Shown here one piece after another: positions 7,009-14,527 of a stretch of 14,527 nucleotides of DNA. The stretch is from Kmv34 sp964524965. Lineage in GTDB: Bacteria; Aerophobota; Aerophobia; Aerophobales; B3-G15. Under the pieces are notes generated by a model. The model made no database searches. It was not told the origin of the DNA and saw only the letters and a program-made list of their open reading frames with translations. Each line of letters opens with the position of its first letter. The first letter of the stretch is position 1. Location: positions 1 to 14,527 of the forward strand of contig CAZGDY010000035.1 in the NCBI GenBank assembly GCA_964524965.1, written 5' to 3'. The position numbers and the translations under genes are program-made.

Positions 7009-7016
7009 ACTAAATA

Positions 7017-8234
7017 CTATAAAGAAAGACTCTCTGTAGACATAATTCGCTCACCCTGGGTAATGTGGTAAACGTCCTCCAGGAGTTTAATGTGAATACG
7101 TTTTTGTTTTACGTTACGCCGGATAAACATCTTTTGCTGAGCTCTAATAACAGCAGGAAGGTGATGTTCAGTTATTTGACCAAAGCTCCGAGCGTAGTTA
7201 CAAAAACTGGGAACATTAGTGGTTACAAATCCATAGATATAGCTAGCTATTCCGATGATTTTCCCCGTAAAAATGCTGGTATTTATAGCAACTTTTGAAT
7301 AATCACCAATTATACACCCAAAAAATTGCATACCTGTTGGTGTTTTTTTCCCTTGATACTCTATAGTTATCTCTCCATAAGTATTTTTCAAATCAGAATT
7401 AGAAGTTCCCGCTCCTATATTTACCCAGCTACCAACCCAGCTGTGCCCCAAAAAACCATGATGTTGCTTGTTAGAATAAACTTCCATAATTGAACATTCC
7501 AGTTCTCCACCCACTTTGCAGTGATTAGCAATATGACACATCTCTTTTATGCTGGCTCTTTCAATAATTTTGCAGTGTTTACCAATATAAAGCGGTCCTT
7601 TTAAATAGGCAAAAGGATAGATTTTTGTGTTATCATCAATTATTATAAACCCATCCTCTACATCCATGCAAACCGTGGGGTCAATATCAACGTTTTTCCC
7701 CACAAATACACCAGGAGCTATTTTTTTAAAATCCTTTTTAATCTCCAAAAGGTTTTCCTGGAAATACTGTTGATTATATCGAACAATATCAAATGGATAA
7801 TTGACAAGGGGGAATTTTTTTTCCAAAAACTTATAGTCTTGATCACGTAAGAAATTAGTTAAAGAGCGTTCATTAAATTCATTTAAATTAAAATTTAAAT
7901 CAGGACAAAAGGCACAAACTACTCTTGAGTCATTCTGAGCTAGAAAAGGCTTCCCTTTTGCAGCAAAATCTAGTATTTGCTGAACAATACTATAGGCAGG
8001 CGGAAGAGAAGCATTTATAAAAAGCAAATTTTTATCATTTACTGAAAAATTTGGAAAATCCTCAATAAAAAAATCCTTCAAATAATCACGTAGGATATAG
8101 GAAACTTTAAATCCTTTTTTTCTTAGTAAATTGTACAAATTAGTCCCGCACAAACTTATCCCAAAGTTAGGTCTCGATAAAGCTATAGGCCTTAACTCTC
8201 CCGCTAAATGGTCTTCAAAAATAATAATTTGCAT
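7017..8234 (-). CDS. Alternative GlmU: sugar-phosphate nucleotidyltransferase / acyltransferase
   Basis: A 405-residue protein resembling the 'GlmU-like putative sugar nucleotidyltransferase' family (alt_bact_glmU type), not classical GlmU. The N-terminal part (about 1-165) starts MQIIIFED and has ELRPIALSRP, matching the PF13562-type nucleotidyltransferase domain. The rest (about 170-365) reads as a left-handed beta-helix with hexapeptide spacing: APGVFVGKNVDIDPTV, HIANHCKVGGELECSIM, and the family signature HHGFLGHSWVGSWVNIGAG followed by TSNSDLKNTYGEI. The likely job is acetylation of glucosamine-1-phosphate and UDP transfer to give UDP-GlcNAc. Placement directly after glmS, whose stop codon abuts this ATG, supports that. 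In the N-terminal motif GISLCG stands where family members usually have LR-C-G, so nucleotidyltransferase activity is less certain than acyl transfer. GGTGG is a modest ribosome site. Confidence 0.8.
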   Translation of the reverse strand: MQIIIFEDHLAGELRPIALSRPNFGISLCGTNLYNLLRKKGFKVSYILRDYLKDFFIEDFPNFSVNDKNLLFINASLPPAYSIVQQILDFAAKGKPFLAQNDSRVVCAFCPDLNFNLNEFNERSLTNFLRDQDYKFLEKKFPLVNYPFDIVRYNQQYFQENLLEIKKDFKKIAPGVFVGKNVDIDPTVCMDVEDGFIIIDDNTKIYPFAYLKGPLYIGKHCKIIERASIKEMCHIANHCKVGGELECSIMEVYSNKQHHGFLGHSWVGSWVNIGAGTSNSDLKNTYGEITIEYQGKKTPTGMQFFGCIIGDYSKVAINTSIFTGKIIGIASYIYGFVTTNVPSFCNYARSFGQITEHHLPAVIRAQQKMFIRRNVKQKRIHIKLLEDVYHITQGERIMSTESLSL

Positions 8235-10061
8235 TTATTCCACCGTTACACTTTTAGCAAGATTTCTTGGCTTGTCTACATTGCATCCCCTGAGTACAGC
8301 AATGTGATAAGCAAGCAGTTGAAGGGGAATCGTTGAAAGAACAGGCGTAAGATAATGAGGCACAGGAGGAACGCTAAATTTAAAATCACTAAGTTCATCC
8401 ATCTCTCTATTAGCTTCAGTGACTATTGAAATTATCCTTCCTTTCCGAGTTCTTATTTCAGCCACATTGGACTTGACCTTATCTAAAACATGGCTTTCGG
8501 TAGCTAAAACTACTGTAGGCATATTTTCATCTATTAATGCTATTGGACCATGTTTTAGCTCTGCAGCAGGAACACCTTCTGCGTGAATATAAGATATCTC
8601 TTTTAACTTCAAAGCTCCTTCGAGTGCAATAGGAAGCTGATAGTTTCTGCCTATATAGAGAAAATTTTGGTATTTCCAGATAAGACTTGCTATTTCTTTA
8701 ATTTCATCACTCTTTTTCAAAACTCTTTTAGCTAAAGAAGGAAGAGCTTCTATAGCATTTAAAGCAATTAATCCTTCTCTCCTCGGCATACCTCTCGCTC
8801 GGGCTAAAAGAATTGCAAGAAGAGTCAAGGCCACAAGTTGAGAAGTAAAAGCTTTGGTCGAGGCTACTCCTATCTCAGGCCCAGCATGTAGATAAACTCC
8901 TCTACCACACTCTCTGGCTATAGAGCTACCCACCACATTGCATATTCCTAAAACTTTAGCTTCTTTTTTCTTGGCCTCCTCTACTGCAGCAAGAGTATCG
9001 GCAGTTTCTCCAGACTGTGAAAGAGCAATAATTAAAGTATCCTTAAATAAGATGGGGTCTCGATATCTAAATTCTGAGGAATAATCAACGTCAGTCGGGA
9101 TACGCGCTAATTGTTCAAAAAGATACTTGCCAACAAGAGCTGCATGCCAAGATGTCCCACAGCCAAGAAGTTTTATGCTGCGAATAGCTAACAATTCCGA
9201 GTCAGTAAGCTCTAACCCACCTAATTTTACAGTGGCTCTTTCCTGATCAAGGCGTCCCCGAAAAACATTACGCAAAGATTCTGGCTGTTCAAAGATCTCT
9301 TTCAACATAAAATGAGAAAAACCTCCTTTCTCAAGAAAGGCAGCACCAAAAGGAACAATATGAATTTTTTTTTCTGTTTCCTCTTCTCTTAAGTTAAATA
9401 TTCTAAAAGAGCTAGGAGTAAGTTTAACTATTTCATTATCACTAAGATAAATCGCCTTGCGAGTGTGGTTAACGAGTGCATTTACATCTGAGGAAAGAAA
9501 CATCTCATTATCGCCTATCCCCACAATTAGAGGACTTCCTCTACGAGCACCGTATAAAGCCCTCGGTTCATCGCTGCAGATAATAGCAAGACCAAATGCT
9601 CCTACTAATTGAAGCATAGTCAGCTCTATAGCTTTAACCATGTCCCCTTGATAGTACTCCTCCAACAGATGGACGATAACTTCAGTATCTGTTTCGCTCT
9701 TAAAATTATGTCTTTTCTCCTGCAGTTTTTTCTTAAGCTCAGAGTAATTTTCAATTATGCCATTGTGAACAATGGCTATTTTTAACTTGCAGTCAAGATG
9801 GGGATGAGCATTCATATTAGTGGGCGCACCATGAGTAGCCCAACGGGTGTGAGCAATCCCCATAAAAGAGTTTTGAGGAAAGTTATCTATAAGATTTTTT
9901 GCTTCGGATACCTTGCCAACTTTTTTCACGCTGATTAAATCTTTCCCCTTAACGAAGGCAAAACCCCAACTATCGTAACCCCTGTACTCAAGACGTTTAA
10001 GTCCCTCAAGTAAAATTTCAGTACAATTTTTGCTCCCCGTATAAGCGACAATTCCACACAT
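8235..10061 (-). CDS. glmS: Glutamine-fructose-6-phosphate aminotransferase (isomerising)
   Basis: A 608-residue enzyme, one residue short of the Escherichia coli protein. It makes glucosamine-6-phosphate, the entry to amino-sugar and cell-wall synthesis. The N-terminal glutaminase domain (about 1-225) begins MCGIVAYTG with the nucleophile Cys2 and has HTRWATHG and HNGIIENY. Two SIS isomerase domains follow: CGTSWHAALVGKYLFE and ALSQSGETADT (about 301-355), then ALEGALKLKEISYIHAEG and ELKHGPIALID (about 479-511). Glu488, His504 and Lys603 fall at the same numbers as the Escherichia coli catalytic residues, and the protein ends DKPRNLAKSVTVE. The ATG has AGAGGAG upstream. Only 22 bases separate it from hslU, too short for a glmS ribozyme. 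glmM is not in the window. Confidence 0.97.
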   Translation of the reverse strand: MCGIVAYTGSKNCTEILLEGLKRLEYRGYDSWGFAFVKGKDLISVKKVGKVSEAKNLIDNFPQNSFMGIAHTRWATHGAPTNMNAHPHLDCKLKIAIVHNGIIENYSELKKKLQEKRHNFKSETDTEVIVHLLEEYYQGDMVKAIELTMLQLVGAFGLAIICSDEPRALYGARRGSPLIVGIGDNEMFLSSDVNALVNHTRKAIYLSDNEIVKLTPSSFRIFNLREEETEKKIHIVPFGAAFLEKGGFSHFMLKEIFEQPESLRNVFRGRLDQERATVKLGGLELTDSELLAIRSIKLLGCGTSWHAALVGKYLFEQLARIPTDVDYSSEFRYRDPILFKDTLIIALSQSGETADTLAAVEEAKKKEAKVLGICNVVGSSIARECGRGVYLHAGPEIGVASTKAFTSQLVALTLLAILLARARGMPRREGLIALNAIEALPSLAKRVLKKSDEIKEIASLIWKYQNFLYIGRNYQLPIALEGALKLKEISYIHAEGVPAAELKHGPIALIDENMPTVVLATESHVLDKVKSNVAEIRTRKGRIISIVTEANREMDELSDFKFSVPPVPHYLTPVLSTIPLQLLAYHIAVLRGCNVDKPRNLAKSVTVE

Positions 10062-10083
10062 ACTTTTCTCCTCTTTTAAAGAA

Positions 10084-11433
10084 TCAAAGAATATATCGAG
10101 AAAGATTTTCTTTTTGTACTATTTCTCCCAATCTTTTCCGCACATATTGTTTAGTGATGGTAACAGATTTACCTTTAAACTGAGAGGCCCGAAAAGAAAT
10201 CTTTTCCAGAAGTTTCTCCATTATTGTATAGAGGCGACGAGCACCAATATCCTCAGTGCGCTCATTAACCAAATAAGCTAAAGAAGCAATTTCTTCTACA
10301 GCTTCCGGAGTAAAAACTAAATTAACCTTTTCTGTTTTCAGAAGAGCTTGATATTGCTTTATCAAGGCATTTTTCGGCTCAACCAGTATTCGCTCAAAAT
10401 CTTCTTTTACCAAACGATCAAGCTCTACCCGGATGGGAAATCTTCCCTGAAACTCCGGAATAAGATTAGAAGGCGATGAACCGTGAAATGCTCCTGCAGC
10501 AACAAACAAGATATGGTCAGTTTTTACTGCTCCATACCGCGTAGTTACAGTTGTGCCTTCCACTATAGGCAATAGGTCCCTCTGCACTCCTTCTCTTGAA
10601 ACATCAGCTCTATCAGACCCTCCATCTACAATTTTATCAATCTCATCAATAAATACTATCCCAGAGTTCTCCACTCTCCAAATAACCTCTTCTATCATTT
10701 TATCCTTATCGATTAGTTTCTGTGACTCTTCCGCTAATAATATCTTCCTTGCTTCCTTAATTGAAACTTTTCTCTGTCTAGACTTTGTAGGTAGCATCTC
10801 TCCAAGAAGATCCTGAAAATTCATTCCCATTTGCTCAACGCCCATAGGGCTAAATATTTCTACCATAGGCACGAACTTATCGTGTGCTTTAATCTCAACA
10901 AGCCGATCTTCAAGCTCTCCTTTTTTTAATCTCTCCCGTAAGATATTCCTGGTAGCCTCAGCTCGTTTGATCCTCTCTTCATCATCTTCCTGAATTGTTG
11001 CTGGTTTGTTGGAATGGGGAAGTAAAACATCTAAAATTCTCTCTTCTATCAATTGCTCTGCTTTTAATTTTACTCTTTGCATCATTTCCATCTCAATCAT
11101 ATGCAAAGAAATATTAACTAAATCTCTAATCATTGACTCCACATCTCGCCCCACATATCCAACCTCGGTATACTTGCTAGCCTCAACTTTAATAAAAGGA
11201 GCTTCTGCTAACTGGGCTAATCTACGCGCAATCTCGGTTTTACCTATGCCAGTTGGTCCTATCATAATTATATTTTTTGGCGCAACTTCTTCTCTCATTT
11301 TTGGCGATAATTTCTGTCTTCGCCAACGGTTACGCAAAGCTATAGCTACTGCTCTTTTAGCCTTATTTTGACCAATAATATATTTATCCAGCTCTTTTAC
11401 GATAGTAAAAGGGGTTAAATGCTTTTCTTTCAT
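10084..11433 (-). CDS. hslU: HslU, ATPase of the HslUV protease
   Basis: A 449-residue AAA+ unfoldase that feeds substrates into the HslV peptidase. Visible parts are TPFTIVKELDKYIIGQ at the N-terminus, Walker A GPTGIGKTE (59-67), the pore loop GYVGRD (92-97), the long family-specific I domain (about 105-235), Walker B IVFIDEID (259-266), the stretch VSREGVQRDLLPIVEG after it, and sensor 2 IGARRL (396-401). The C-terminus LSRYIL is the conserved tail that docks into HslV. The ATG overlaps the hslV stop as ATGA (11430-11433) and is preceded by GAGGTG within hslV, so the two subunits are translationally coupled. The protein is complete and of normal length. Confidence 0.97.
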   Translation of the reverse strand: MKEKHLTPFTIVKELDKYIIGQNKAKRAVAIALRNRWRRQKLSPKMREEVAPKNIIMIGPTGIGKTEIARRLAQLAEAPFIKVEASKYTEVGYVGRDVESMIRDLVNISLHMIEMEMMQRVKLKAEQLIEERILDVLLPHSNKPATIQEDDEERIKRAEATRNILRERLKKGELEDRLVEIKAHDKFVPMVEIFSPMGVEQMGMNFQDLLGEMLPTKSRQRKVSIKEARKILLAEESQKLIDKDKMIEEVIWRVENSGIVFIDEIDKIVDGGSDRADVSREGVQRDLLPIVEGTTVTTRYGAVKTDHILFVAAGAFHGSSPSNLIPEFQGRFPIRVELDRLVKEDFERILVEPKNALIKQYQALLKTEKVNLVFTPEAVEEIASLAYLVNERTEDIGARRLYTIMEKLLEKISFRASQFKGKSVTITKQYVRKRLGEIVQKENLSRYIL

Positions 11434-11975
11434 AACTCATCCACCTCATTTAACTTCTCTATGGTAATTTGGTCATTTGTATAAATACAAATAGAGGAAG
11501 TAATACTTATGGAGATATTCACAATCTTTTCAGGATCATAGTCGGTATGATTCCATAAAGCTAAGGCAGCAGCTTGAGCATAACCTGCCCCCGAACCAAT
11601 AGCAACCACTTCCCGGTCAGGCTCAATTACATCACCACCTCCTGAAACAATTAGCGTCTTTTCTTTATCGGCAACAAGCATCAAAGCTTCCAGTTTCCTT
11701 AAAACTTTATCCTGTCGCCACTCTTTAGCAAGCTCCAATGCTGCTCGAGAAAGATTACCCTGATACTGCTCTATTTTCCCTTCAAACTTCTCAAATAAGG
11801 TAAGGGCATCAGCTACTGCTCCGGCAAAACCAGCCAAAATCTTCCCCTTGTATAGCTTTCTAATCTTATTGGCTTTTTGCTTCATTATCATATTTTCAAA
11901 AGTTACTTGCCCATCTCCTCCTAAAGCAATTTTATCAGCTCTTCTAACTACAAGAATAGTTGTTCCTCTAAACAA
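11430..11975 (-). CDS. hslV: HslV, threonine peptidase of the HslUV protease
   Basis: A 181-residue proteasome-beta-like peptidase that forms double hexamers capped by HslU. The frame opens with TTG at 11973-11975, and the product begins MFRGTTILVVRR. The sequence TTI.VVR, GGDGQVTF, KILAGFAGAVADA, LRKLEALMLVADK and AIGSGAGYAQAAA are HslV motifs. The catalytic residue is Thr5, exposed after removal of the four-residue propeptide MFRG; homologues in Thermotoga carry a similar short propeptide, whereas the Escherichia coli enzyme has only Met. TTG is accepted as start because GGGAGGT lies seven bases upstream and no ATG precedes the catalytic Thr. The gene starts 25 bases after the recombinase gene ends and overlaps hslU by four bases. 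Confidence 0.96.
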   Translation of the reverse strand: MFRGTTILVVRRADKIALGGDGQVTFENMIMKQKANKIRKLYKGKILAGFAGAVADALTLFEKFEGKIEQYQGNLSRAALELAKEWRQDKVLRKLEALMLVADKEKTLIVSGGGDVIEPDREVVAIGSGAGYAQAAALALWNHTDYDPEKIVNISISITSSICIYTNDQITIEKLNEVDEL

Positions 11976-12000
11976 ATTTTACCTCCCTTGGGAAAAATCC

Positions 12001-12879
12001 TTACTTGGCACGAGGATGAGACTTTAGATAAACTTTTTTGAGGTGCCAAGGTGTAATATGTGTATAAATTTGAGTGGTTGAAAGTCTTTCATGCCCCAAA
12101 AGTTCTTGTACGGTACGAAGATCGGCCCCTCTATTAACTAAATGAGTTGCAAAACAATGCCTCAAAGTATGAGGAGTAACATTTTTATCAATTCCCACTC
12201 TCTCAACGCACATCTTCAAGCGCTCTCTTGTGGCCCTATCGGATATTCTTTTTCCGAATTTATTAATAAATAAAGCTCTAACACTATAAACTATTTTATC
12301 CTCTCTCCAGGGAAGATAATCTTTTAAAGCATTTAAGGCGTACTTTCCCATGGGAATCAATCTTTCCTTATTTCTTTTTCCTTTCGCCTTAACAAGCTCA
12401 TCAATAAAATCAACATCATCTAAATCTAAGCCTACAAGCTCCGCTACCCTTATCCCTGTCGCGTACAAAACCTCCAGCATGGCCTTATCTCGATAAAAGA
12501 AGAATCCATCCCCTGCCCTTGTTTCTAAAAGTTTTTTTATCTCCTGCTCGTCTAAAAATGAGGGTATCTTTCTTTTAACTTTAGGAGACCGTAAGGCCAA
12601 AACAGGAAAATTACTGAGCAAACCTCTTGCATGAAGAAACCGGAAAAAACATCGAAGAGAAGAAGTTTTTCTGGCAAGAGTAGAAAATTTTTTGCCACTG
12701 TCCATCAATAATCTAAGATACTCTCTAACCAAGGGGTAATTGATTTCTGATAGGCGTTTCTTCTTGCTCTCCAAAAACTTCAAAAAATCTTCTATATCTG
12801 AAATATAGCTCTTAACAGTAAGAAAAGAAAGGCTTTTTTCCTGTCTAAGATAATCCAGAAAATCAGAAAGTATTGGCAT
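12001..12879 (-). CDS. xerC: Tyrosine recombinase, XerC/XerD type
   Basis: A 292-residue site-specific recombinase of the size that resolves chromosome dimers at dif. The N-terminal SAM-like core-binding domain (about 1-90) is followed by the catalytic domain with the full residue set: Arg144 in ATGIRVAEL, Lys168 in the KGKRNKERL hairpin, His237 and Arg240 in TPHTLRHCFATH, His263 in LLGHERLST and the nucleophile Tyr272 in TQIYTH. Its place between topA and hslVU matches codV/xerC in Firmicutes-like operons and argues against a phage or integron integrase. XerC versus XerD cannot be settled from sequence, so the symbol rests on context. The ATG lies 17 bases inside topA, with AGGAAAG upstream. 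Confidence 0.88.
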   Translation of the reverse strand: MPILSDFLDYLRQEKSLSFLTVKSYISDIEDFLKFLESKKKRLSEINYPLVREYLRLLMDSGKKFSTLARKTSSLRCFFRFLHARGLLSNFPVLALRSPKVKRKIPSFLDEQEIKKLLETRAGDGFFFYRDKAMLEVLYATGIRVAELVGLDLDDVDFIDELVKAKGKRNKERLIPMGKYALNALKDYLPWREDKIVYSVRALFINKFGKRISDRATRERLKMCVERVGIDKNVTPHTLRHCFATHLVNRGADLRTVQELLGHERLSTTQIYTHITPWHLKKVYLKSHPRAK

Positions 12880-14527
12880 CGGAAACTTTCCTGAGTTTAA
12901 TTATTTGATGGATAACCCCATTAAGACTAATATCCTGCGTAATAGTACTTTTCACGTTTTTACCACATTCAGGGCACTTTAATCCACCGTTATTTGCCCT
13001 TACTAAATAAGAAGAACCACAATGAGGGCAGATACCTTTTACCGGTTCCTCCCATATTGCAAATTTACAATCAGGGTACCTCGTACAAGCATAAAAAATT
13101 CTACCTTTCTTGCTTACCTTTTCCACTAATTCACCCTGACATCCAGAAGAAGGACANNNNNNNNNNNNNNNNNNNNNNNNNNNNNNNNNNNNNNNNNNNN
13201 NNNNNNNNNNNNNNNNNNNNNNNNNNNNNNNNNNNNNNNNNNNNNNNNNNNNNNNNCCCTGTTCTACCTCATCAAGCCCTTCTTCCATTTTAGCAGTAAA
13301 ATCAGCATCTATAACCGAGGCGAAGTTATTAATTAAAAGAGTATTTACAACTCTAGCTAAAGATGTAGGAATTAATTTTCCTCTTACCCATCGGGTATAT
13401 CCTCTTCGCTGGATGGTAGAGATAATAGGAGCATAGGTACTGGGCCGACCAATTCCCTTTTCTTCCAGAGCTTTAACCAAAGTAGCTTGAGTATAACGAG
13501 GAGAAGGCTGGGTGAAACTCTGTTTGGAGATAATTTTATCAATTCTTAAAGCTTCTTCCATCTCGGGAACAAAAATAAGCTTAGTTTTTTCTCTTTTTTC
13601 CTGATAAACTTTTAAAAATCCCTGGAAGCGAATCTCTTTTCCTTCAGCCTTAAATTTATACTTTTTCCCACCAGAAAAGGTGTCTATTATCTCAACGCTT
13701 ACTCTTTCAATAATAGCTTTAGCCATTTGGGAAGCTACAAACCTTTGCCAGATAAGATTATACAATTTATTGTGATCAGATGATAAATAGTCTTTAATCT
13801 TATTGGGAATTAAATCAATTCCGGTAGGTCTTATTGCCTCGTGGGCATCCTGGGAAGTTTTTTTGTTTTTATATTGAGGAATATTAGAAGGAACAAAATC
13901 TTTGCCCAAATTTTCTTTTATCCATTTACGAGCAGAAACTTGAGCCTCTTTTGCTATGCGAGTTGAATCTGTACGCATATAAGTAATTAGTCCTACCCTT
14001 TCATTAGTTCCAATTTCTTGACCTTCATAAAGGTCTTGAGCGATTTTCATAGTTTTTGAAGGAGAAAACCTTAAATAATAACTTGCCATTTGTTGAAGAG
14101 TGCTAGTAGTGAAAGGTGGATAGGGAGACCTTTTAAGTTGGGTTTTTGCAATTTTGGAAACTTTGTAACTTCCTTTTATTATTCCTTCAACAATCTTTTT
14201 TGCAGTTTGTTCATTGTTAATTTTTGGTTTTTTATCGTTAAGATGAAAAAAAGCAGCCTCGATTTTTTTTCCTTTTTCGTTTTTGAAAACAACTGAAAGT
14301 GTCCAGCGCTCCTCAGAAGTAAACGTCTCGATTTCTTCTTCTCTTTCACACAAAATCCTAACTGCCACCGACTGTACCCTTCCAGCTGACAAACCTCTTT
14401 TAACTTTGTTCCAGAGAAGAGGTGATAGTTTATATCCTACCAGCCTATCCAAAACACGCCTTCCCTGTTGAGCATTTACTTTATTTATATCTATCTGTCC
14501 GGGGTTTTCTACGGCTTTATGTAAAGC
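12863..14527 (-). CDS. topA: DNA topoisomerase I (type IA), 5' end outside window, with an internal assembly gap
   Basis: The C-terminal 554 codons (33 of them unknown) of TopA, which relaxes negative supercoils. The frame is open to the right edge: codons 14453-14527 read NPGQIDINKVNAQQGRRVL, which continues into LVGYKLSPLLWNKVKRGLSAGRVQSVAVR, the conserved core. No start is therefore assigned. The active-site Tyr is in GLITYMRTDST (codon 13979-13981), and the HEAIRPT motif follows. After MEEGLDEVEQ there are 99 N (13158-13256). Beyond the gap are two C4 zinc ribbons, CPSSGC/CTRYPDC and CPHCG/CPECG, typical of the TopA C-terminus. In related TopA proteins about 40 residues lie between these landmarks, so a 33-codon gap is about right and the frame is kept. 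The stop TGA is inside the start of xerC. Confidence 0.95.
   Translation of the reverse strand, partial: ALHKAVENPGQIDINKVNAQQGRRVLDRLVGYKLSPLLWNKVKRGLSAGRVQSVAVRILCEREEEIETFTSEERWTLSVVFKNEKGKKIEAAFFHLNDKKPKINNEQTAKKIVEGIIKGSYKVSKIAKTQLKRSPYPPFTTSTLQQMASYYLRFSPSKTMKIAQDLYEGQEIGTNERVGLITYMRTDSTRIAKEAQVSARKWIKENLGKDFVPSNIPQYKNKKTSQDAHEAIRPTGIDLIPNKIKDYLSSDHNKLYNLIWQRFVASQMAKAIIERVSVEIIDTFSGGKKYKFKAEGKEIRFQGFLKVYQEKREKTKLIFVPEMEEALRIDKIISKQSFTQPSPRYTQATLVKALEEKGIGRPSTYAPIISTIQRRGYTRWVRGKLIPTSLARVVNTLLINNFASVIDADFTAKMEEGLDEVEQXXXXXXXXXXXXXXXXXXXXXXXXXXXXXXXXXXCPSSGCQGELVEKVSKKGRIFYACTRYPDCKFAIWEEPVKGICPHCGSSYLVRANNGGLKCPECGKNVKSTITQDISLNGVIHQIIKLRKVSDANTF
13158..13256. other. Run of 99 unknown bases (scaffold gap)
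   Basis: Ninety-nine consecutive N within topA. The same topA frame is open on both sides, and 99 is a multiple of three. The segment normally encodes the link between the catalytic core and the zinc ribbons. It is an assembly gap, not a biological feature. Confidence 0.98.

Larger units (their letters stand above)
6868..7016. other. Longest gene-free stretch: promoter and leader of rpsI
   Basis: These 149 bases between the GlmU-like gene and rpsI carry no credible open frame. On the minus strand they hold the predicted promoter, the 32-bp palindrome and then AAGGAG. The motif AAACTA recurs around the palindrome, and the leader is very AT-rich. Confidence 0.7.

Noticed and set aside
10062..10083. 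Possible glmS ribozyme/riboswitch upstream of glmS
   Set aside because: Only 22 bases separate hslU and glmS, far too short for the ribozyme core.
11006..11371. A 121-codon plus-strand open frame within hslU
   Set aside because: It is the antisense shadow of the HslU Walker A and I-domain region; no ribosome site or family resemblance.
12001..12879. The tyrosine recombinase as a mobile-element integrase
   Set aside because: It lies in a housekeeping operon between topA and hslV, has XerC/D length, and no attachment site, tRNA or phage gene is nearby.

Overview
The window is a compact, AT-rich stretch of bacterial chromosome (roughly 37% GC by eye). Thirteen genes lie head to tail on the minus strand, and the end of one gene lies on the plus strand at the left edge. 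Read in the direction of transcription (right to left) the order is topA (5' part outside the window), xerC/D-type recombinase, hslV, hslU, glmS, a GlmU-like sugar nucleotidyltransferase/acetyltransferase, rpsI, accD, ispG, pyrG, rnfA, rnfB, moeA. The plus-strand fragment at the left is the C-terminus of a small zinc metallopeptidase and converges on moeA. No RNA gene, mobile element, CRISPR array or prophage gene is visible. The only stretches longer than 50 bases without a gene are 122-198, 5525-5624 and 6868-7016, plus a run of 99 N inside topA.

The gene set suggests an anaerobic, probably uncultivated bacterium: MEP-pathway isoprenoid synthesis (ispG), bacterial fatty-acid synthesis (accD), the HslUV protease, the Rnf ferredoxin:NAD+ oxidoreductase (rnfA, rnfB) and a stand-alone MoeA for molybdenum or tungsten cofactor. 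The topA-xer-hslVU block recalls the Firmicutes topA-trmFO-codV-clpQY order without trmFO. The alternative GlmU and scattered ribosomal and Rnf genes point to a lineage outside well-studied groups. The N gap suggests a draft or metagenomic scaffold. Naming a phylum would be a guess.

Spacing is tight. xerC starts inside the last 17 bases of topA, hslV and hslU share ATGA, the glmS stop touches the glmU-like start, pyrG starts one base after the ispG stop, and moeA starts two bases after the rnfB stop. There are two places where transcription could be reset. The first is 6868-7016, with a good sigma70-type promoter and a leader containing a 32-bp imperfect palindrome before rpsI. The second is 5525-5624, with a weak terminator-like hairpin plus T-run and a pair of 11-bp direct repeats before ispG. 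The first block groups DNA topology and recombination, proteolysis and UDP-GlcNAc supply. The second runs from translation through lipid and isoprenoid precursors and CTP to the membrane redox pump and Mo/W cofactor.

I see no clearly new system. The points most worth a second look are the rnfAB pair split from rnfCDGE and lying between pyrG and moeA, the structured rpsI leader in a genome where rpsI is not next to rplM, and family-motif departures in IspG and the GlmU-like enzyme.
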